A DNA stretch of 64,000 nucleotides, taken from the NCBI GenBank assembly GCA_023382595.1, contig JAHDWB010000005.1, forward strand, positions 1-64,000. Reading direction: 5' to 3'. Under the pieces are notes generated by a model. The model worked only from the letters and a program-made list of their open reading frames with translations. It was not told the origin of the DNA and did no database searches. The position numbers and the translations under genes are program-made. Below are positions 8,959-17,193 of the stretch, piece after piece. This DNA is from Anaerolineales bacterium (GTDB taxonomy: Bacteria > Chloroflexota > Anaerolineae > Anaerolineales > Villigracilaceae). How positions within the stretch are numbered: position 1 is the first letter of the stretch; each line of letters opens with the position of its first letter.

Positions 8959-9414
8959 ATGAAACTTCACGATCTCGTACCCAATCCTGGGTCCAAAAAA
9001 TCCAAGAAGCGCGTGGGACGCGGCATTTCGGCAGGGCAGGGCAAGACTGCCGGTCGCGGTACCAAAGGCGCAGGCGCGCGCTCCGGCGAAGGCGGCAACC
9101 TGTATCGTCAGGGCGGCAATCTGCCTTTCTATCGCCGTCTGCCGTTCATGCGTGGTGAAGGTTTTACCCCGCCCAATCAGGTGGTTTACAACGAAGTGAA
9201 CCTTGACCAACTTTCGCAAGCTTTCAAAGCCGATGCGGAAGTGACTCCCGAGTCCCTTGCAGAAGCCCGCCTCCTGCGCGATTCACGCAACCCGATCGTT
9301 GTTCTGGGTCGCGGCGAAATGACCATTGCCCTCAAGGTTCGTGTTCATCGCGTCAGCGCTGGAGCCAAAGCCAAGATCGAAAAGGCTGGCGGCACTGTGG
9401 AACTGATCGCTTAA
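8959..9414 (+). CDS. rplO: 50S ribosomal protein L15
   Basis: The 151-residue L15 has the glycine/arginine-rich N-terminal extension (KSKKRVGRGISAGQGKTAGR) that threads into 23S rRNA and a C-terminal globular domain with KVRVHRVSAGAKAKIEKAGG. It is a late 50S assembly protein and the usual gene before secY. Confidence 0.96.
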   Translation: MKLHDLVPNPGSKKSKKRVGRGISAGQGKTAGRGTKGAGARSGEGGNLYRQGGNLPFYRRLPFMRGEGFTPPNQVVYNEVNLDQLSQAFKADAEVTPESLAEARLLRDSRNPIVVLGRGEMTIALKVRVHRVSAGAKAKIEKAGGTVELIA

Positions 9415-9436
9415 CCTTCTAAAAGGATACTATTGC

Positions 9437-10819
9437 ATGAAAACCACTTTTTCAGGCTGGCGTTACCTTTGGAAGTCGGAAGATATTCGCCGCAAACTGA
9501 TCATCACGTTCATCATTCTTGCCATTTACAGGCTTGCGGCAAATGTGCCCGCCCCTGGCGTGAATCATGAAATTCTGTCCGCCTTCCAAAATTCAGCCTC
9601 TGGTCAGGGAAATTTCCTTGGCTTTCTCGATCTGCTTTCCGGCGGTACAGTTTCCAATTTCTCGTTGCTGTCCATGGGTGTGTATCCCTACATTACCGCC
9701 CAGATCATCCTGCAATTGCTGATTCCGATCATCCCGTCTCTTCAACGCAGGATGCAGGAAGATCCCCGCGAAGGACGCCGCTGGCAGGAAAAGTGGACCT
9801 ACTACCTTGCAGTTCCGATGGCGGCTCTTTCCGCCATTGGGCAGATCAATATCTTCAACTCGCTCTCCATCCAGGGGCTTGGTCAGGCTATCCTTCCTTT
9901 TGGATTGTTTAATGCAGACCAGGCGCTTTCCTCATGGACGGTATTGATCGCCATGACCGCAGGCACCATGTTCGCCATCTGGCTGGGTGAGTTGATCTCC
10001 GAATACGGCATCCGCGGACAGGGTCTTTCCCTCGTCATCTTCGCAGGCATCGTCTCACAAATGCCTGCCAACCTTATCTCGCTCCTTTCCGACGAGCAGA
10101 CGCGCTGGTTCATGCTTGCATTTGCCCTGATCGTCATTACCCTGATCGTGTACGCCATCGTTTATGTGCAGCAGGGACGCCGTAATGTTCCGGTCATGTA
10201 CCCGGGACGCCGTGTCGGCAACCGCATGTCCATGCCGGTCAAAGGCACTTTGCCGCTGATGGTCAACCTTGCAGGCATGATCCCCTTGATCTTTGCCAGC
10301 GCTATTCTGCAATTCCCGACCATCCTTGCCAGTTACTTTACACAAAGTGAGAACCCTGGCGTTCGCGAGTTCTTCCTGGGCATCCAAAACTTCTTTGGCG
10401 CCACCGGCACCAGCAACTGGGGCTACTGGACGATCTACTTCCTGATGGTTGTGATTTTCACCTTCTTCTACACATCGGTCTTGTTTGACCAGCAGAATTA
10501 CGGTGAAAACCTCCGAAAAATGGGAGCAACCGTCCCTGGCGTTCATATCGGCGCGCCCACCCAGAAATACCTCAGCACGGTCCAGCGGCGAATTACGCTG
10601 GTTGGCGCGGTCTTCCTTGGGTTGGTTGCGATCATGCCCTTCCTGCTCGGATTGCTGCTCAGCGCCATCGGGCTTGGAGCTGCAAGTTCGCAGACCGGTA
10701 TTTTCCTCCTGACCTCGTCAGGCTTGCTCATCGTGGTTGGCGTGGTGCGTGATACCTTCCAGAACATCGACGCCGAACTGAAATTGCACGGCTATCAAGA
10801 CTCGCTGCTCGTACGCTAG
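9437..10819 (+). CDS. secY: Sec translocon subunit SecY
   Basis: The 460-residue polytopic membrane protein matches SecY, the pore of the protein-conducting channel. It shows the amphipathic N-terminus (LWKSEDIRRKLIITFIILAIYRLAANVPAPG), the plug-region stretch FLDLLSGGTVSNFSLLSMGVYPYI, PGRRVGNR, and about ten hydrophobic segments. The cytosolic loop QNYGENLRKMGA is part of the ribosome and SecA docking surface. It lies 23 bases after rplO and 9 before adk. Confidence 0.97.
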   Translation: MKTTFSGWRYLWKSEDIRRKLIITFIILAIYRLAANVPAPGVNHEILSAFQNSASGQGNFLGFLDLLSGGTVSNFSLLSMGVYPYITAQIILQLLIPIIPSLQRRMQEDPREGRRWQEKWTYYLAVPMAALSAIGQINIFNSLSIQGLGQAILPFGLFNADQALSSWTVLIAMTAGTMFAIWLGELISEYGIRGQGLSLVIFAGIVSQMPANLISLLSDEQTRWFMLAFALIVITLIVYAIVYVQQGRRNVPVMYPGRRVGNRMSMPVKGTLPLMVNLAGMIPLIFASAILQFPTILASYFTQSENPGVREFFLGIQNFFGATGTSNWGYWTIYFLMVVIFTFFYTSVLFDQQNYGENLRKMGATVPGVHIGAPTQKYLSTVQRRITLVGAVFLGLVAIMPFLLGLLLSAIGLGAASSQTGIFLLTSSGLLIVVGVVRDTFQNIDAELKLHGYQDSLLVR

Positions 10820-10827
10820 GAGACATC

Positions 10828-11478
10828 ATGGCGACCTTTATCGTCCTGCTCGGACCACCCGGTGTTGGTAAAGGAACCCAGGCGAAGATTCTGTCCGAAA
10901 GGACCAATCTGGCGCATGTGTCTTCAGGCGACCTCTTTCGCGAGAACCTTAAGAATCAAACCGAACTTGGAAAACTCGCCAAATCCTTCATGGATAAAGG
11001 TGAGCTTGTCCCGGATGATGTGACCATCAGTATGATCCGTGATCGCATCTCCTGTCCGGACTGTAAAGCTGGTGCAATTCTCGACGGCTTTCCCCGCACC
11101 CCAGCCCAAGCGGACGCGCTCGAGACAATGCTCGCTGAATTTGGCGGTGAAGTCAATCTCGTCCCGTACATCACCGCTGTCGAGACTGTTCTCGTCGAGC
11201 GCGCCAGCGGACGCTGGACCTGCCGCGAAAATGGACACATCTATCATCAAACGTTCAGTCCGCCCAAACAGGCTGGCATTTGCGATGTGGACGGTTCCGA
11301 GTTGTACCAGCGTGACGATGACAAGGTCGAGACTGTGACTAAAAGGATCCGGGTGTATCTCGAGCAGACCATGCCGCTGGTTGAGTATTATCGCAAAAGC
11401 GGCAAGCTGGTCGAAATTGATGGAACACAGATCGTCGAGCAGGTCACGAAGGAACTGCTTGCGGCGTTGGAAAAATAA
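10828..11478 (+). CDS. adk: adenylate kinase
   Basis: The 216-residue enzyme converts AMP + ATP to two ADP. It has the P-loop GPPGVGKGT (residues 9-17), the DGFPRT AMP site (residues 86-91) and a long LID domain. The LID carries C132-x2-N135 and C152-x2-D155, where zinc-type kinases have four metal ligands (Cys, sometimes with a final Asp). So one ligand position is Asn and zinc binding is doubtful. secY-adk-map is the standard order. Confidence 0.96.
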   Translation: MATFIVLLGPPGVGKGTQAKILSERTNLAHVSSGDLFRENLKNQTELGKLAKSFMDKGELVPDDVTISMIRDRISCPDCKAGAILDGFPRTPAQADALETMLAEFGGEVNLVPYITAVETVLVERASGRWTCRENGHIYHQTFSPPKQAGICDVDGSELYQRDDDKVETVTKRIRVYLEQTMPLVEYYRKSGKLVEIDGTQIVEQVTKELLAALEK

Positions 11479-11532
11479 TATAGTGAATTACAGGACGATA
11501 CGCATGTCCTGTTGAAAAGCAGGTTTTATTAA

Positions 11533-12303
11533 ATGAGTTTGGAACGCCAGGTCAATATAAAGACCCCTGCCGACTTGAAGATCATGCGGGAAGCAGGGCG
11601 CATCAATGCCGCTGTACTGGCAAAAGTGAAGGAACTTTTACAACCAGGTGTGACAACAGCCGACCTCAACGCGGCTGCTGAGGAAGTGCTGTTGTCGCAC
11701 GGATGTGTATCGCCGTTCAAAGGCTATGGTCGTCCGCCGTTCCCTGCATCCATCACCGTCAGCATAAACGACGAGATGGTGCATGGCATCCCTCACCCGA
11801 AGCGCAGGCTGAAGGAAGGGGATATCGTCTCGATAGATTGCGGGACCATCTTTGAAGGGTTTGTCGCAGACTCCGCTTTCACTGCCGGGGTCGGGGAGAT
11901 CTCTCCCGAAGCGGCAAAACTGCTGGAGATCACCGAAAGCGCGTTATATGCCGGCATCGAAAAGATGCGAAAAGGCAGGCGCACAGGCGATGTTTCAGCA
12001 GCGATACAGAACCATGTGGAAAGCCGTGGTCTCCACGTCACCCGTGAATACACGGGGCATGGCGTCGGGAAGAGCATGCATGAGGGTCCGCAGGTGCCAA
12101 ATATCGGCATGGCGGGAAGCGGTATGCTGCTCCGCCCGGGGATGACCATCGCGCTTGAGCCCATGGTGCTCGTAGGGACGCACGAAACGCGCGTCCTGCC
12201 GGATCAATGGACGGTTGTGTCTGCTGACGGTTCTTTGACGGCGCATTTCGAACATACGATTGCCGTCACCGAAGGTGAGCCTCTCATCCTGACTGTCCTG
12301 TGA
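11533..12303 (+). CDS. map: methionine aminopeptidase, type I
   Basis: The 256-residue enzyme removes the initiator methionine from new proteins. It has the pita-bread fold markers: IKTPADLKIMREAGRINA start, the VSIDCGTIFEGFVADSAFT segment with the first metal aspartates, TGHGVGKSMHEGP with the metal histidine, and the late LEPMV and FEHTIAVTE glutamates. No N-terminal zinc-finger extension is present. It starts 54 bases after adk. Confidence 0.96.
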   Translation: MSLERQVNIKTPADLKIMREAGRINAAVLAKVKELLQPGVTTADLNAAAEEVLLSHGCVSPFKGYGRPPFPASITVSINDEMVHGIPHPKRRLKEGDIVSIDCGTIFEGFVADSAFTAGVGEISPEAAKLLEITESALYAGIEKMRKGRRTGDVSAAIQNHVESRGLHVTREYTGHGVGKSMHEGPQVPNIGMAGSGMLLRPGMTIALEPMVLVGTHETRVLPDQWTVVSADGSLTAHFEHTIAVTEGEPLILTVL

Positions 12304-12327
12304 GCGTCACAGACAACCGAAAAAATA

Positions 12328-12356
12328 TGGACGAATTTGTAAACAAACAGTATAAT
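12328..12356 (+). promoter_or_regulatory. candidate sigma-70 promoter before rpmJ
   Basis: A perfect TATAAT (12351-12356) lies 17 bases after TGGACG, a 4/6 match to the -35 consensus. It sits in the map-rpmJ gap where infA would normally be, so the rpmJ-rpsM-rpsK-rpsD-rpoA-rplQ block could have its own transcript. Inferred from sequence only. Confidence 0.5.
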
Positions 12357-12365
12357 CAGACCTTT

Positions 12366-12384
12366 GGCTGTCCTGAGAACAGCC
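12366..12384 (+). promoter_or_regulatory. small hairpin in the rpmJ leader
   Basis: GGCTGT and ACAGCC form a 6-bp stem with a 7-base loop, 10 bases downstream of the candidate -10 box and just before the AAGGAG ribosome binding site of rpmJ. It would lie at the 5' end of that transcript. A role in stability or translation control is only a possibility. Confidence 0.35.
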
Positions 12385-12403
12385 GCAAGCAAGGAGATTT
12401 TTC

Positions 12404-12517
12404 ATGAAAGTGTCGCCCTCCATTCGAAAACGCTGTGCCAAGTGCCGTATCGTTCGGCGCAAGGGCATTGTGTACATCATTTGCGAAAATCCAAAACATA
12501 AGCAGAGACAAGGGTAA
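12404..12517 (+). CDS. rpmJ: 50S ribosomal protein L36, zinc type
   Basis: A 37-codon gene encodes [20 protein letters not shown] and a tail ending in [11 protein letters not shown], the complete L36. The zinc ligands C11, C14, C27 and H32 are all present. L36 is the smallest 50S protein and binds 23S rRNA late in assembly. An AAGGAG site is 7 bases upstream. infA, which usually precedes rpmJ, is absent; the preceding gap holds a promoter-like sequence instead. Confidence 0.96.
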   Translation: MKVSPSIRKRCAKCRIVRRKGIVYIICENPKHKQRQG

Positions 12518-12524
12518 ATGACCT

Positions 12525-12911
12525 ATGGCGAGAATTGAAGGTGTTGATCTGCCCCGCAACAAGCGGACAGAAGTTGGCTTGACCTACCTTTATGGCATTG
12601 GTCCCACACGCGCGCGTCAGATCTTGACGGAGACCAGGGTCAATCCTGATACGCGTATCAAAGATTTGACGGAAGCGGAGGTTGCCTCCATCCGTGAATA
12701 CATATCCAAACACTACAAGGTTGAAGGCGATCTGCGCCGCGAAGTTCAAATGAACGTCAAGCGCCTGATCGAGATCGGCTCGTATCGCGGTCTGCGCCAT
12801 CGCCGCAATCTTCCTGTTAATGGTCAGCGCACGAAGACGAATGCGCGCACCCGCAAAGGCATCAAGAAGACGGTTGCGGGACGCGGTCGCCGACGTGGTG
12901 CGAAGAAGTAA
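12525..12911 (+). CDS. rpsM: 30S ribosomal protein S13
   Basis: The 128-residue S13 begins [14 protein letters not shown] and carries the helix-two-turn-helix [12 protein letters not shown] and the basic C-terminal tail [20 protein letters not shown] that contacts the P-site tRNA. It starts 7 bases after rpmJ and is the first gene of the classical alpha operon. Confidence 0.97.
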   Translation: MARIEGVDLPRNKRTEVGLTYLYGIGPTRARQILTETRVNPDTRIKDLTEAEVASIREYISKHYKVEGDLRREVQMNVKRLIEIGSYRGLRHRRNLPVNGQRTKTNARTRKGIKKTVAGRGRRRGAKK

Positions 12912-12939
12912 TCCTGTCCGAAAGGTAAATTAGAGAAAC

Positions 12940-13344
12940 ATGGCTCAGAGTGTTCGTTCCACCCGCCGCGCCTCCGGCGCGAAAAAAGGGAAGCGCACCC
13001 TGTCTCACGGACAGGTGCATATCTTTGCTTCCTTCAACAATACCATTGTGACCGTTACGGATAACGACGGCAACACCGTTGCCTGGGGCTCCGCCGGTTC
13101 CGCCGGTTTCAAGGGCTCGCGCAAAAGCACGCCTTTTGCCGCGCGCCTTGCCGCCGAGCAGGCGATCAAAGCCGCCCAGCAATTGGGCTTGCAGGAAGTG
13201 GATCTGTTCGTCAAGGGACCTGGTCCCGGACGCGAAAACGCCATCCGTGCAGTCCAGGCAATGGGCTTGAAGGTGCGTTCCATTTCCGATATTACCCCGG
13301 TGCCGCATAACGGCTGCCGTCCGCCCAAAAAGCGACGCGTGTAA
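12940..13344 (+). CDS. rpsK: 30S ribosomal protein S11
   Basis: The 134-residue S11 contains [19 protein letters not shown], the [14 protein letters not shown] helix, and the closing [15 protein letters not shown] signature. S11 shapes the 30S platform next to the mRNA exit site. It sits between rpsM and rpsD, as in most bacteria. Confidence 0.97.
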   Translation: MAQSVRSTRRASGAKKGKRTLSHGQVHIFASFNNTIVTVTDNDGNTVAWGSAGSAGFKGSRKSTPFAARLAAEQAIKAAQQLGLQEVDLFVKGPGPGRENAIRAVQAMGLKVRSISDITPVPHNGCRPPKKRRV

Positions 13345-13360
13345 GTGAGGTTGTTGATAT

Positions 13361-14011
13361 ATGGCTAAATCATTAAGTCCGGTTTGTAAACTTTGCCGGC
13401 GCGAAGGCGAAAAACTTTATCTGAAAGGCGAGCGTTGCTTTACACCCAAGTGCTCGTTTGAAAAGCGCAGTTTCGCGCCCGGTCAGCATGGCCGCACTGC
13501 GAGCCGTGGCGGTATGGGCACGGGGCGCGCCTCCGACTTTGCCCGCCAGTTGCGCGCCAAGCAAAAGGCTCGCCGCATTTACGGCGTGCTCGAGCGCCAG
13601 TTCCGCCGTTATTATGATACGGCGATCACCCGCCGCGGTCTGACAGGCTTGAACCTGCTCCAGATCCTTGAATCACGTCTCGACAACGTGATCTTCCGGC
13701 TTGGGTTTGCATCCAGCCGCGCCCAGGCTCGCCTGCTCGTTACGCACGGTCATTTCACCGTCAACGGGCGCCGAACCGACGTCCCCTCCATGCTTCTCGG
13801 TGAGGGCGATGTCATTACCGTGCGCGACGGCTCAAGCAAACTTTCCTATTTCAAGGAACTGTCAGCCTTTGCCGAAAAACGCAATTCTCCGAGTTGGCTC
13901 AACCGCGACATCACAAATATGTCCGGTTCGGTTGCTCGCATGCCCGAACGGGCTGAAATTGATGGAAGTCTCGACGAACAGTTGATCGTCGAATACTACT
14001 CCAGACGCTAA
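13361..14011 (+). CDS. rpsD: 30S ribosomal protein S4, zinc-ligand form
   Basis: The 216-residue S4 has an N-terminal cysteine cluster C9-x2-C12...C26-x4-C31, the zinc-binding form, followed by the S4 RNA-binding fold ([35 protein letters not shown], residues about 105-140). S4 nucleates 30S assembly and regulates operons by RNA binding in E. coli and Bacillus. The next gene, rpoA, is separated by a strong hairpin, a possible control site. Confidence 0.96.
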   Translation: MAKSLSPVCKLCRREGEKLYLKGERCFTPKCSFEKRSFAPGQHGRTASRGGMGTGRASDFARQLRAKQKARRIYGVLERQFRRYYDTAITRRGLTGLNLLQILESRLDNVIFRLGFASSRAQARLLVTHGHFTVNGRRTDVPSMLLGEGDVITVRDGSSKLSYFKELSAFAEKRNSPSWLNRDITNMSGSVARMPERAEIDGSLDEQLIVEYYSRR

Positions 14012-14022
14012 TCCTCCAATTC

Positions 14023-14063
14023 GCCTCGGGTCGGACCTGATTATTGGGTAACCGACCCCGGGC
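14023..14063 (+). promoter_or_regulatory. 12-bp stem hairpin between rpsD and rpoA
   Basis: GCCTCGGGTCGG (14023-14034) and CCGACCCCGGGC (14052-14063) pair over 12 positions with one mismatch and a 17-base loop, followed by ATTTTC. It looks like a partial terminator or an RNA structure that tunes the ratio of RNA polymerase alpha subunit to ribosomal proteins. The U-run is short, so full termination is unlikely. Confidence 0.5.
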
Positions 14064-14087
14064 ATTTTCAAAAGGGACAGGTGAACC

Positions 14088-15056
14088 GTGACAGGTATCA
14101 TCACGAACATGGTTATGCCAAAGATCGAGCGCGAAGCAGAGGCTCGAAACTATGGCAAGTTCATAATTAGTCCGCTGGAAGGCGGCTATGGCGTGACGCT
14201 GGGCAACACCCTGCGCCGCGTCCTGCTTTCCTCCTTGGAGGGAGCGGCAATCACATCCGTGCGCTTTGCGGATGTTCTGCACGAATTCAGTGACATTCCC
14301 GGCGTGCGCGAAGATGTCATCCAGGTCATGTTGCAGGTCAAACAGATCCGCATCAAGATGGATGGTGTGGACAGCGCCCGCATGCAGCTTGAAGTACGCG
14401 GTGAAGGCACCGTCACTGCGGCAGATATCATCTGCCCGCCTGAGATCGAGATCGTCAACCCCGATACCTACCTCTTCACGGTGGATGGGGCAAAGACCAA
14501 GCTCGATATCGAATTCGTTGTCGAACGCGGACGCGGTTATTCCCCCGCCAACGAGCGCGCAGGGCATATGCCCATCGGCGAACTGCCCGTGGATGCCATC
14601 TTCAGCCCGGTCAAGCGTGTCAACTGGGAAGTTGCCTCCGCCCGCGTTGGGCAGAGCACGAATTACGACAAATTGATTTTGGAAATCTGGACGGACGGCA
14701 CGGTTTCCCCTGAGCGTGCTCTAAGTTCCTCCGCCCGCATCATGATCGATCACCTGCGTTACATTGCAGGCATTAACGAAGAGATGCTGACAGTGGCGGT
14801 TGAGCGAGAAACAACCGGAAGCCGTTTGAGCAGTGAATTGGCGGAAACGCCTGTGGAAGCGCTGGACCTGTCTGTGCGCGTCTTCAACTCTTTGAAGCGT
14901 ACCGGCATCACCACTGTGGGTGATGTGTTGGATCTGCTCGAAAAGGGCGAGACGGCGGTCATGTCCATCCGCAATTTTGGCGAGAAGAGCCTCGATGAAC
15001 TTCGCGACAAAATGCGGGAGAAGGGCTTCCTGAAAGACCAGACATCGGAGAATTAA
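14088..15056 (+). CDS. rpoA: DNA-directed RNA polymerase alpha subunit
   Basis: The 322-residue alpha subunit has the N-terminal dimerisation and assembly domain (YGVTLGNTLRRVLLSSLEGAAI, residues about 37-58) and a C-terminal domain with the DNA-binding helices (TPVEALDLSVRVFNSLKRTGI, then NFGEKSLDELRDKM). A GTG at 14088 is preceded by AGGTG; ATG codons at 14109 or 14115 are alternatives. It lies between rpsD and rplQ as usual. Confidence 0.96.
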   Translation: MTGIITNMVMPKIEREAEARNYGKFIISPLEGGYGVTLGNTLRRVLLSSLEGAAITSVRFADVLHEFSDIPGVREDVIQVMLQVKQIRIKMDGVDSARMQLEVRGEGTVTAADIICPPEIEIVNPDTYLFTVDGAKTKLDIEFVVERGRGYSPANERAGHMPIGELPVDAIFSPVKRVNWEVASARVGQSTNYDKLILEIWTDGTVSPERALSSSARIMIDHLRYIAGINEEMLTVAVERETTGSRLSSELAETPVEALDLSVRVFNSLKRTGITTVGDVLDLLEKGETAVMSIRNFGEKSLDELRDKMREKGFLKDQTSEN

Positions 15057-15060
15057 GAAA

Positions 15061-15438
15061 ATGCGACATTCAGTAGCAGGTTACAGATTGGGACGCACAA
15101 AGGGCGCGCGAATTGCCCTGCGTCGCAACCTGATCAAACAATTCTTTACACACGAGCGGATCAAGACGACAAAAGCCAAGGCTGCCGCCATCCGCGGCGA
15201 AGCTGAAAAGCTGATCACGCTTGCCAAGAACAGCGCGGAAGGCACCGATGAACAGAAGGTGCACGCCCGCCGCCTTGCCATTTCCAGGCTGGGCGACAAC
15301 CAGATCATCAAACGCCTGTTTGACGAGATCGCCCCGCGCTTCACAACCCGCAACGGCGGTTACACCCGTGTTATCAAACTTGGTCCCCGCCTCGGCGACT
15401 CCGCCGAAATGGTGGTCCTTGAATTGGTGGAAGAATAA
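15061..15438 (+). CDS. rplQ: 50S ribosomal protein L17
   Basis: The 125-residue product has the L17 start MRHSVAGYRLGRTKGARIALRRN and the internal helix region KAAAIRGEAEKLITLAKN, with the conserved GGYTRVIKLGPRLGDSAEM near the end. L17 sits near the exit tunnel of the 50S subunit. It follows rpoA after only 4 bases. Confidence 0.97.
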   Translation: MRHSVAGYRLGRTKGARIALRRNLIKQFFTHERIKTTKAKAAAIRGEAEKLITLAKNSAEGTDEQKVHARRLAISRLGDNQIIKRLFDEIAPRFTTRNGGYTRVIKLGPRLGDSAEMVVLELVEE

Positions 15439-15488
15439 AGAAACATCTGGCGTGCAGTCATTGGCTTGCTGCTGAAGGCTAACGCTAT

Positions 15489-16235
15489 ATGGCACGTTAC
15501 CAAGTGATCCTTGCCTACGACGGCTCCGGCTTTGCCGGAAGCCAGCGGCAGGCGAACTCCCGGACGGTGCAGGGCGAGTTGGAAAAAGCCCTCCACAATA
15601 TCGGTTGGTCTGGAAAGTCGGTATTAATGGCTGGAAGGACCGACGCGGGAGTTCATGCCAGCGGTCAGGTCGCCGCCTTCGATTTTGGCGAATGGACGCA
15701 TTCAGCGGAGACGCTGCTAAAGGCGCTCAATGCCGAGCTTCCGCCTGATATTGCTGTGAAACGCCTGCAACCCGCCGCCGCGGATTTTCACCCGCGCTTC
15801 GATGCTGTCTCGCGCACATACCGCTACAGGCTGTTCAGCGACCGGATCCGCGACCCGTTACGCGAAAGGTTTGCATGGCGTGTAGCGACCCCGCTGGACG
15901 GAGATGTGCTCAAACACAACGCTGAACTCTTCCTCGGCACACATGATTTTGCCGCTTTCGGCTCACCGACTTCCGAAAAAGGGACGACGGTGCGCACAGT
16001 GACAAATTCCGAGTGGAGACGAAAGCCGGATGGTGAGTGGCAGTTCGAGGTCCGGGCGGATGCGTTCCTGTATCGTATGGTGCGCAGGCTGGTGTTCGTC
16101 CAGGTGGCTTTGGCGCAGGGAAAATGTTCGGTCAAGGATGTCCGTTCTGCCTTATCAAAGCAGGCGAAACTTCCTGCCGGGCTGGCTCCCGCACACGGGC
16201 TGACGCTGGTGCAGGTACGTTATGGATCACAATGA
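15489..16235 (+). CDS. truA: tRNA pseudouridine(38-40) synthase
   Basis: The 248-residue enzyme modifies uridines 38, 39 and 40 in the tRNA anticodon arm. The catalytic aspartate is D52 in [17 protein letters not shown]; other family marks are [18 protein letters not shown] at the N-terminus and [10 protein letters not shown] near the C-terminus. It lies between rplQ and rplM, a frequent arrangement in Gram-positive-type operons. Confidence 0.95.
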   Translation: MARYQVILAYDGSGFAGSQRQANSRTVQGELEKALHNIGWSGKSVLMAGRTDAGVHASGQVAAFDFGEWTHSAETLLKALNAELPPDIAVKRLQPAAADFHPRFDAVSRTYRYRLFSDRIRDPLRERFAWRVATPLDGDVLKHNAELFLGTHDFAAFGSPTSEKGTTVRTVTNSEWRRKPDGEWQFEVRADAFLYRMVRRLVFVQVALAQGKCSVKDVRSALSKQAKLPAGLAPAHGLTLVQVRYGSQ

Positions 16236-16263
16236 TATGATATTAAGAAACGGAGAGACGAAA

Positions 16264-16707
16264 GTGCAACAAAAGACGTACTATCCGAAAGCCGCTGAGA
16301 TACAGCGCGACTGGGTTGTTATCGATGCCGAAGGGCAGACCCTTGGGCGTCTTGCCGCGCGCATTGCGCACGTCCTGCTTGGGAAGCATAAGCCGTCCTT
16401 CACGCCGGGCGTGGAGATGGGCGATTATGTGGTGGTTACCAATGCCGAGCGCGTGAGCGTGACCGGCACGAAGACCTACTCGAAGCTGGAAACGAAGATG
16501 TACTACCGCCATTCGGGTTATCCCGGCGGTTTGAAGACCACATCCCTGCGCGACCAGCTCGCCACCTATCCCGATCGCGTCCTGCGCGAAGCGGTGTGGG
16601 GCATGCTGCCGCACAACCGCATGGGGCGCGCCGTGTTGAAGCGACTGAAGATCTATGCAGGTTCCGAGCATCCTCACGCGATGCAGAACCCGAAAGTTTT
16701 GGAATAA
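16264..16707 (+). CDS. rplM: 50S ribosomal protein L13
   Basis: The 147-residue L13 shows [42 protein letters not shown] and the end [24 protein letters not shown] at 16264 with a GGAG site 8 bases upstream gives the usual L13 N-terminus; the open frame from 16222 overlaps truA and would add 14 atypical residues. L13 is an early-assembling 50S protein. It is paired with rpsI. Confidence 0.95.
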   Translation: MQQKTYYPKAAEIQRDWVVIDAEGQTLGRLAARIAHVLLGKHKPSFTPGVEMGDYVVVTNAERVSVTGTKTYSKLETKMYYRHSGYPGGLKTTSLRDQLATYPDRVLREAVWGMLPHNRMGRAVLKRLKIYAGSEHPHAMQNPKVLE

Positions 16708-16719
16708 GAGGTAGTGTAT

Positions 16720-17112
16720 ATGGCTCAATACTATGAAGGCATCGGACGCCGCAAGGCAAGCACCGCCCGTGTGCGCCTGGTGACAGGCACCGGCAAGTTC
16801 ACCGTCAACGAGAAGGATGCTTCGGCGTTCTTCACCCGTGTGGGCGACCTGGAAGATATTCTGCGCCCGTTCGGCGCGGTTGGTCAGGAAGCCAACAAGT
16901 ACGATGTGTCCGTGCTGGTCAATGGCGGCGGCGTCACCGGTCAGACCGAATCTGTGCGCCTTGGCATTGCCCGGGCACTCCAGATCATCAATGCCGACTG
17001 GACTTCCGCCCTGCGCAAAAAGGGCTTGCTCACCCGCGATGCCCGCGTGAAAGAACGCAAGAAACCCGGTCTCAAGAAAGCCCGCAAGGCTCCGACCTAC
17101 ACCAAACGCTAG
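16720..17112 (+). CDS. rpsI: 30S ribosomal protein S9
   Basis: The 130-residue S9 has YYEGIGRRKASTARVRL at its start, VNGGGVTGQTESVRLGIARAL in the middle and the tRNA-contacting C-terminal tail ending KKARKAPTYTKR. The ATG at 16720 is preferred to an upstream GTG two codons earlier because it matches the family start. A strong terminator follows. Confidence 0.96.
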   Translation: MAQYYEGIGRRKASTARVRLVTGTGKFTVNEKDASAFFTRVGDLEDILRPFGAVGQEANKYDVSVLVNGGGVTGQTESVRLGIARALQIINADWTSALRKKGLLTRDARVKERKKPGLKKARKAPTYTKR

Positions 17113-17133
17113 ACCATTTTCTACAAGCCTGAC

Positions 17134-17178
17134 ACGTAATGCGTGATACACTTTCGTGCACGCATTACGTTTTGCTTT
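17134..17178 (+). terminator. intrinsic terminator ending the ribosomal superoperon
   Basis: ACGTAATGCGTG (17134-17145) and CACGCATTACGT (17159-17170) form a perfect 12-bp stem with a 13-base loop, followed by TTTGCTTT. It lies 22 bases after rpsI and before the mazG ribosome binding site. That argues against the longer mazG reading frame that runs through it. Confidence 0.85.
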
Positions 17179-17193
17179 AAGGATATCGAAACC

